NCBI GenBank assembly: GCA_030706665.1
Contig: JAUZOB010000040.1
Coordinates: 1 to 15,844 of the forward strand
Direction: 5' to 3'
Source: Bacteroidota bacterium
GTDB taxonomy: Bacteria > Bacteroidota > Bacteroidia > Bacteroidales > Prolixibacteraceae
DNA: 15,844 nt
Made by a program: the position numbers and the translations under genes. Position 1 is the first letter of the stretch. Every line of letters begins with the position of its first letter. The notes beneath the pieces are model-generated. The model saw only the letters and a program-made list of their open reading frames with translations. It made no database searches and had not been told where the DNA came from. Of the stretch, positions 13,711-15,844 are shown one piece after another.

Positions 13711-13743
13711 AAATATTCTTTTGGGGTAGGGGAAAGAATATTT
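13711..13743. repeat. 11-bp inverted repeat upstream of the nicotinamidase-like gene
   Basis: AAATATTCTTT (13711-13721) pairs perfectly with AAAGAATATTT (13733-13743) around an 11-nt loop TGGGGTAGGGG. With a one-base bulge, pairing extends outward by GGA/TCC. It ends 74 bp before the start codon of the cysteine hydrolase, a plausible place for an operator or a leader hairpin. Confidence 0.55.
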
Positions 13744-14102
13744 TCCTGGAGATGGACAGGAAAGATCGTTGCAAATGGTTCTGTTAAAACAATAATTCAA
13801 CTGCATGTGGTTTACAGTGATTCATATGTTTATAAACAGAATTGACTCAAAGTTAGTGTATTTTGAAGCAAATTATTCTCAATCTCACTGTAATAAAATC
13901 TTACTTAACTGAAGAAGCTTGCTCTGGATTGCATTGGTTCGGAGTTCGATTATTAGTAACTTACCAAACAGGTGTAAAAATGATTATTATAATTTAATGT
14001 GAGTTCGATGTAAAAAAAGACGGATTAAATGCAACACTATATATTACCCGGTCCTGATTAACGCCACATCAACAACATAGCAACACCTTACTTCGTTCGT
14101 CC

Positions 14103-14124
14103 TTTAGACGTGGTTTAGACGTGG
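14103..14124. repeat. Tandem duplication of an 11-bp unit
   Basis: TTTAGACGTGG occurs twice in direct succession. It is flanked on the left by CTTCGTTCGTCC and lies in a gap with no gene. Confidence 0.6.
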
Positions 14125-14421
14125 TCTCTATATCGAAATGATGATTGAATCACTTCTGAACTCTGTATAAAGCGAGGATCAAATTGGGCTTTGATATTGT
14201 GTTGTTATAGAGTTGGTACTTAAGAATGGCGTATTTACTTATTTAAGTGTAGTGTCTTCCGACCGAATAAAATTAAGTGTCTTTTTTCTGGAATTTCGAT
14301 ATTGAATATTCTTCCTTTTTCAGAAGTGAAGTCTTTGTCTCTCCTGTCTTTGGTTAATGAGTATCTGGTTCGGGATTTCGGACTGAATGGAGTGTTTAAT
14401 AAAAATATTTTCACATCCCTC

Positions 14422-14449
14422 TTGAGAGTATGTCAGGACATGATCTCAA
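14422..14449 (-). terminator. Possible terminator of the DsbD gene
   Basis: Nested pairings TTGAGA/TCTCAA (14422-14427, 14444-14449) and TGTC/GACA (14431-14434, 14437-14440) form a hairpin with an internal loop 24 bp past the dsbD stop. T-richness on the minus strand is delayed, so strength is uncertain. Confidence 0.35.
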
Positions 14450-14473
14450 GAAGGATGCAAATAGGTTATAATT

Positions 14474-15844
14474 TTAATGTTTTCTCTTAAATGCTTCGAG
14501 TCCTTTATTAAGAAAGTCTATGAAGTTATCCGGATTCAAATCGTATGTTTTTGCCGGAACCAATTGTGATTGGTCGTAATCGAGCAAAACATAGTAGGGC
14601 TGTGAATTGACCCCGAAACGGCTGGTTTGGAAATCAGCATATTTTTTCCCGAGTGTCTTTTTTATTTTCCCATCATAGGTTGATTTTACCCATTCTTTTT
14701 CGGGGAGCTCTGTTTTATCATCGACATAAAGAGCAATTACAACAAAGTCGTTTTTCAACATCTTCAATACACGTGGATCAGACCAGACTCTGGCTTCCAT
14801 TTCACGGCAGTTTACACATCCGTGCCCGGTAAAGTCAATGAAAACCGGCTTGTTTTGTTGCTTAGCGTAAGCAAGTCCTTGTTCATAATCAAAGAATCCA
14901 TGTAATCCATGTGGCAAATGAAGAAACTCACCATATTTAGGTTTTTCTGCTAAACCTCCGGCTCCGTTTTGTATGCCATCTGCATTGATCTGGATTTCAT
15001 CCCGAATAATTTGATGCAGATCAAAATCATGAGTTGTTTGAGGAGGAAGGTAACCGGCAATCGCTTTAAGAGGAGCTCCAAACATTCCCGGTACCAGATA
15101 TACAACGAAAGTAAATGTGATAATTGCCAGCATTAGTCTGGGAACACTGATATGTTTCGTTTCGCTGTCGTGCGCAAATTTTAGCTTCCCTAACAAGTAT
15201 AACCCTAACAGGAAGAAGATGACAATCCAAAATGCCAGATATACTTCACGGTCAAGAATTCTCCAATGATAAGTCTGGTCTGCAATACTTAAAAATTTAA
15301 GACCAAGTGCCAATTCGAGGAAGCCTAATACAACTTTTACAGCATTGAGCCAGCCTCCTGATTTGGGCAGATTCTTTAGCCATGAGGGGAAGAGTGCGAA
15401 AAGGGTAAAAGGTAATGCGAAAGCAACTGCGAATCCAAACATTCCAACGATTGGTTTCAGTACCTGACCTCCGGCAGATTCAACCAATATTGAGCCTACA
15501 ATTGGTCCGGTGCATGAAAATGAGACCAATACCAATGTAAGTGCCATGAAGAATGCTCCAATAAAACCACCTTTGTCAGATTGTTTGTCAGCTTTGTTTA
15601 CGACCCAACCTGGAAGAACGATTTCGAACATTCCAAAGAAAGAGAATGCGAAAATCATAAATACAAGGAAGAATAGGATATTGGGTAGCCAATGGGTACT
15701 AAGGAAGTTTGCAGCGTCAGGTCCGAAAGAAACTGCTACAATTGTCCCGATCACTGTATAAATTGCAATGATTGATATCCCGTAGATTAGGGCGTGTAAT
15801 ATAGCCTGAGCTTTTGTTTTTCCAGTGTGAATAAAAAAGGATAC
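14474..15844 (-). CDS. dsbD: Thiol:disulfide interchange protein, DsbD type, C-terminal part
   Basis: The frame is open to the right edge, giving the last 456 residues of a larger inner-membrane protein. The first visible residues are VSFFIHTGKTKAQAILHALI, the family's LTVSFF-type segment. The GTG at 15752-15754 is internal and not a start. Several transmembrane helices form the CcdA/DsbD beta domain, with the second membrane cysteine C111 in SFSCTGPIVGSIL. Its partner cysteine and the N-terminal alpha domain lie outside the window. A periplasmic thioredoxin-like domain follows (from about residue 300), with the CxxC pair C343-C346 in FTGHGCVNCREMEARVW. It passes electrons from cytoplasmic thioredoxin to periplasmic disulfide reductases or cytochrome c maturation. 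All visible redox cysteines are present. Confidence 0.92.
   Translation of the reverse strand, partial: VSFFIHTGKTKAQAILHALIYGISIIAIYTVIGTIVAVSFGPDAANFLSTHWLPNILFFLVFMIFAFSFFGMFEIVLPGWVVNKADKQSDKGGFIGAFFMALTLVLVSFSCTGPIVGSILVESAGGQVLKPIVGMFGFAVAFALPFTLFALFPSWLKNLPKSGGWLNAVKVVLGFLELALGLKFLSIADQTYHWRILDREVYLAFWIVIFFLLGLYLLGKLKFAHDSETKHISVPRLMLAIITFTFVVYLVPGMFGAPLKAIAGYLPPQTTHDFDLHQIIRDEIQINADGIQNGAGGLAEKPKYGEFLHLPHGLHGFFDYEQGLAYAKQQNKPVFIDFTGHGCVNCREMEARVWSDPRVLKMLKNDFVVIALYVDDKTELPEKEWVKSTYDGKIKKTLGKKYADFQTSRFGVNSQPYYVLLDYDQSQLVPAKTYDLNPDNFIDFLNKGLEAFKRKH

Larger units (their letters stand above)
13638..14473. other. Long intergenic region with repeats and no convincing gene
   Basis: Across 836 bp I recognise no protein in any frame. 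The region carries an 11-bp inverted repeat (13711-13743), GAGTTCGAT twice 59 bp apart (13942-13950, 14001-14009), a tandem duplication of TTTAGACGTGG (14103-14124), and related strings AAGTGTAGTGTCTT and AAGTGTCTTTTTT near 14244-14287. A nested hairpin at 14422-14449 is described separately. Base composition is AT-rich with many stops. It may be a decayed mobile-element or gene remnant, but I cannot identify one. Confidence 0.5.

Noticed and set aside
14103..14124. Start of a CRISPR array
   Set aside because: The units are only 11 bp, directly adjacent without spacers, and no cas genes are present.
14302..14490. Plus-strand frame of 62 codons overlapping the end of dsbD
   Set aside because: It has a non-ATG start and no recognisable family, overlaps the convergent dsbD stop, and contains a hairpin better explained as a terminator.

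Overview
This window looks like a chromosomal segment of a member of the Bacteroidota, probably Bacteroidales or Marinilabiliales. The evidence is a moderately low G+C content, repeated matches to the Bacteroidota promoter box TAnnTTTG in front of genes, relics of an ISAon1-type (ISL3-like) insertion sequence, a Bacteroidota-type acyl-ACP thioesterase, an L25/CTC protein beside Pth, and the divergent MiaA type. I cannot name the species. Almost everything is housekeeping core genome. I see no phage, CRISPR, toxin-antitoxin, secretion or biosynthetic cluster.

Layout. Bases 1-317 (-) hold the start of a GNAT/carbon-nitrogen hydrolase fusion running off the left edge. Bases 541-1150 are a graveyard of insertion-sequence fragments: two C-terminal transposase pieces, a head-to-tail end junction and an N-terminal piece. 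A tRNA operon on the minus strand follows (Ser-GCT, then two identical Pro-TGG genes) with a good promoter and a terminator. An 815-bp stretch without a protein gene may encode a small structured RNA. Next comes an exported N-acetylmuramoyl-L-alanine amidase (+).

From 3843 to 8633 genes lie on the minus strand: a translation cluster (PRPP synthetase, L25/CTC, peptidyl-tRNA hydrolase, S4/Hsp15-like protein), then EngB, and upstream of it mannose-6-phosphate isomerase with a small Dabb protein. From 8804 to 12860 genes alternate in strand: a DEDDy 3'-5' exonuclease (+), SmpB (-), MiaA (+), acyl-ACP thioesterase (-), methionine aminopeptidase (+). Then come a nicotinamidase-like cysteine hydrolase (-), a second poorly coding 0.8-kb gap, and the C-terminal part of a DsbD-type thiol:disulfide interchange protein (-) running off the right edge. 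Convergent gene pairs are separated by strong perfect hairpins (11075-11123, 12913-12954).

Functionally most genes serve translation and its quality control: tRNAs, MiaA tRNA modification, Pth recycling of peptidyl-tRNA, SmpB for trans-translation, L25, Hsp15-like 50S rescue, EngB 50S assembly and Map N-terminal processing. Envelope and metabolic genes are interspersed. The points worth a second look are the tandem IS relic, the possible RNA at about 1823-2050, the palindrome upstream of the nicotinamidase-like gene and the repeat-bearing gap at 13638-14473.
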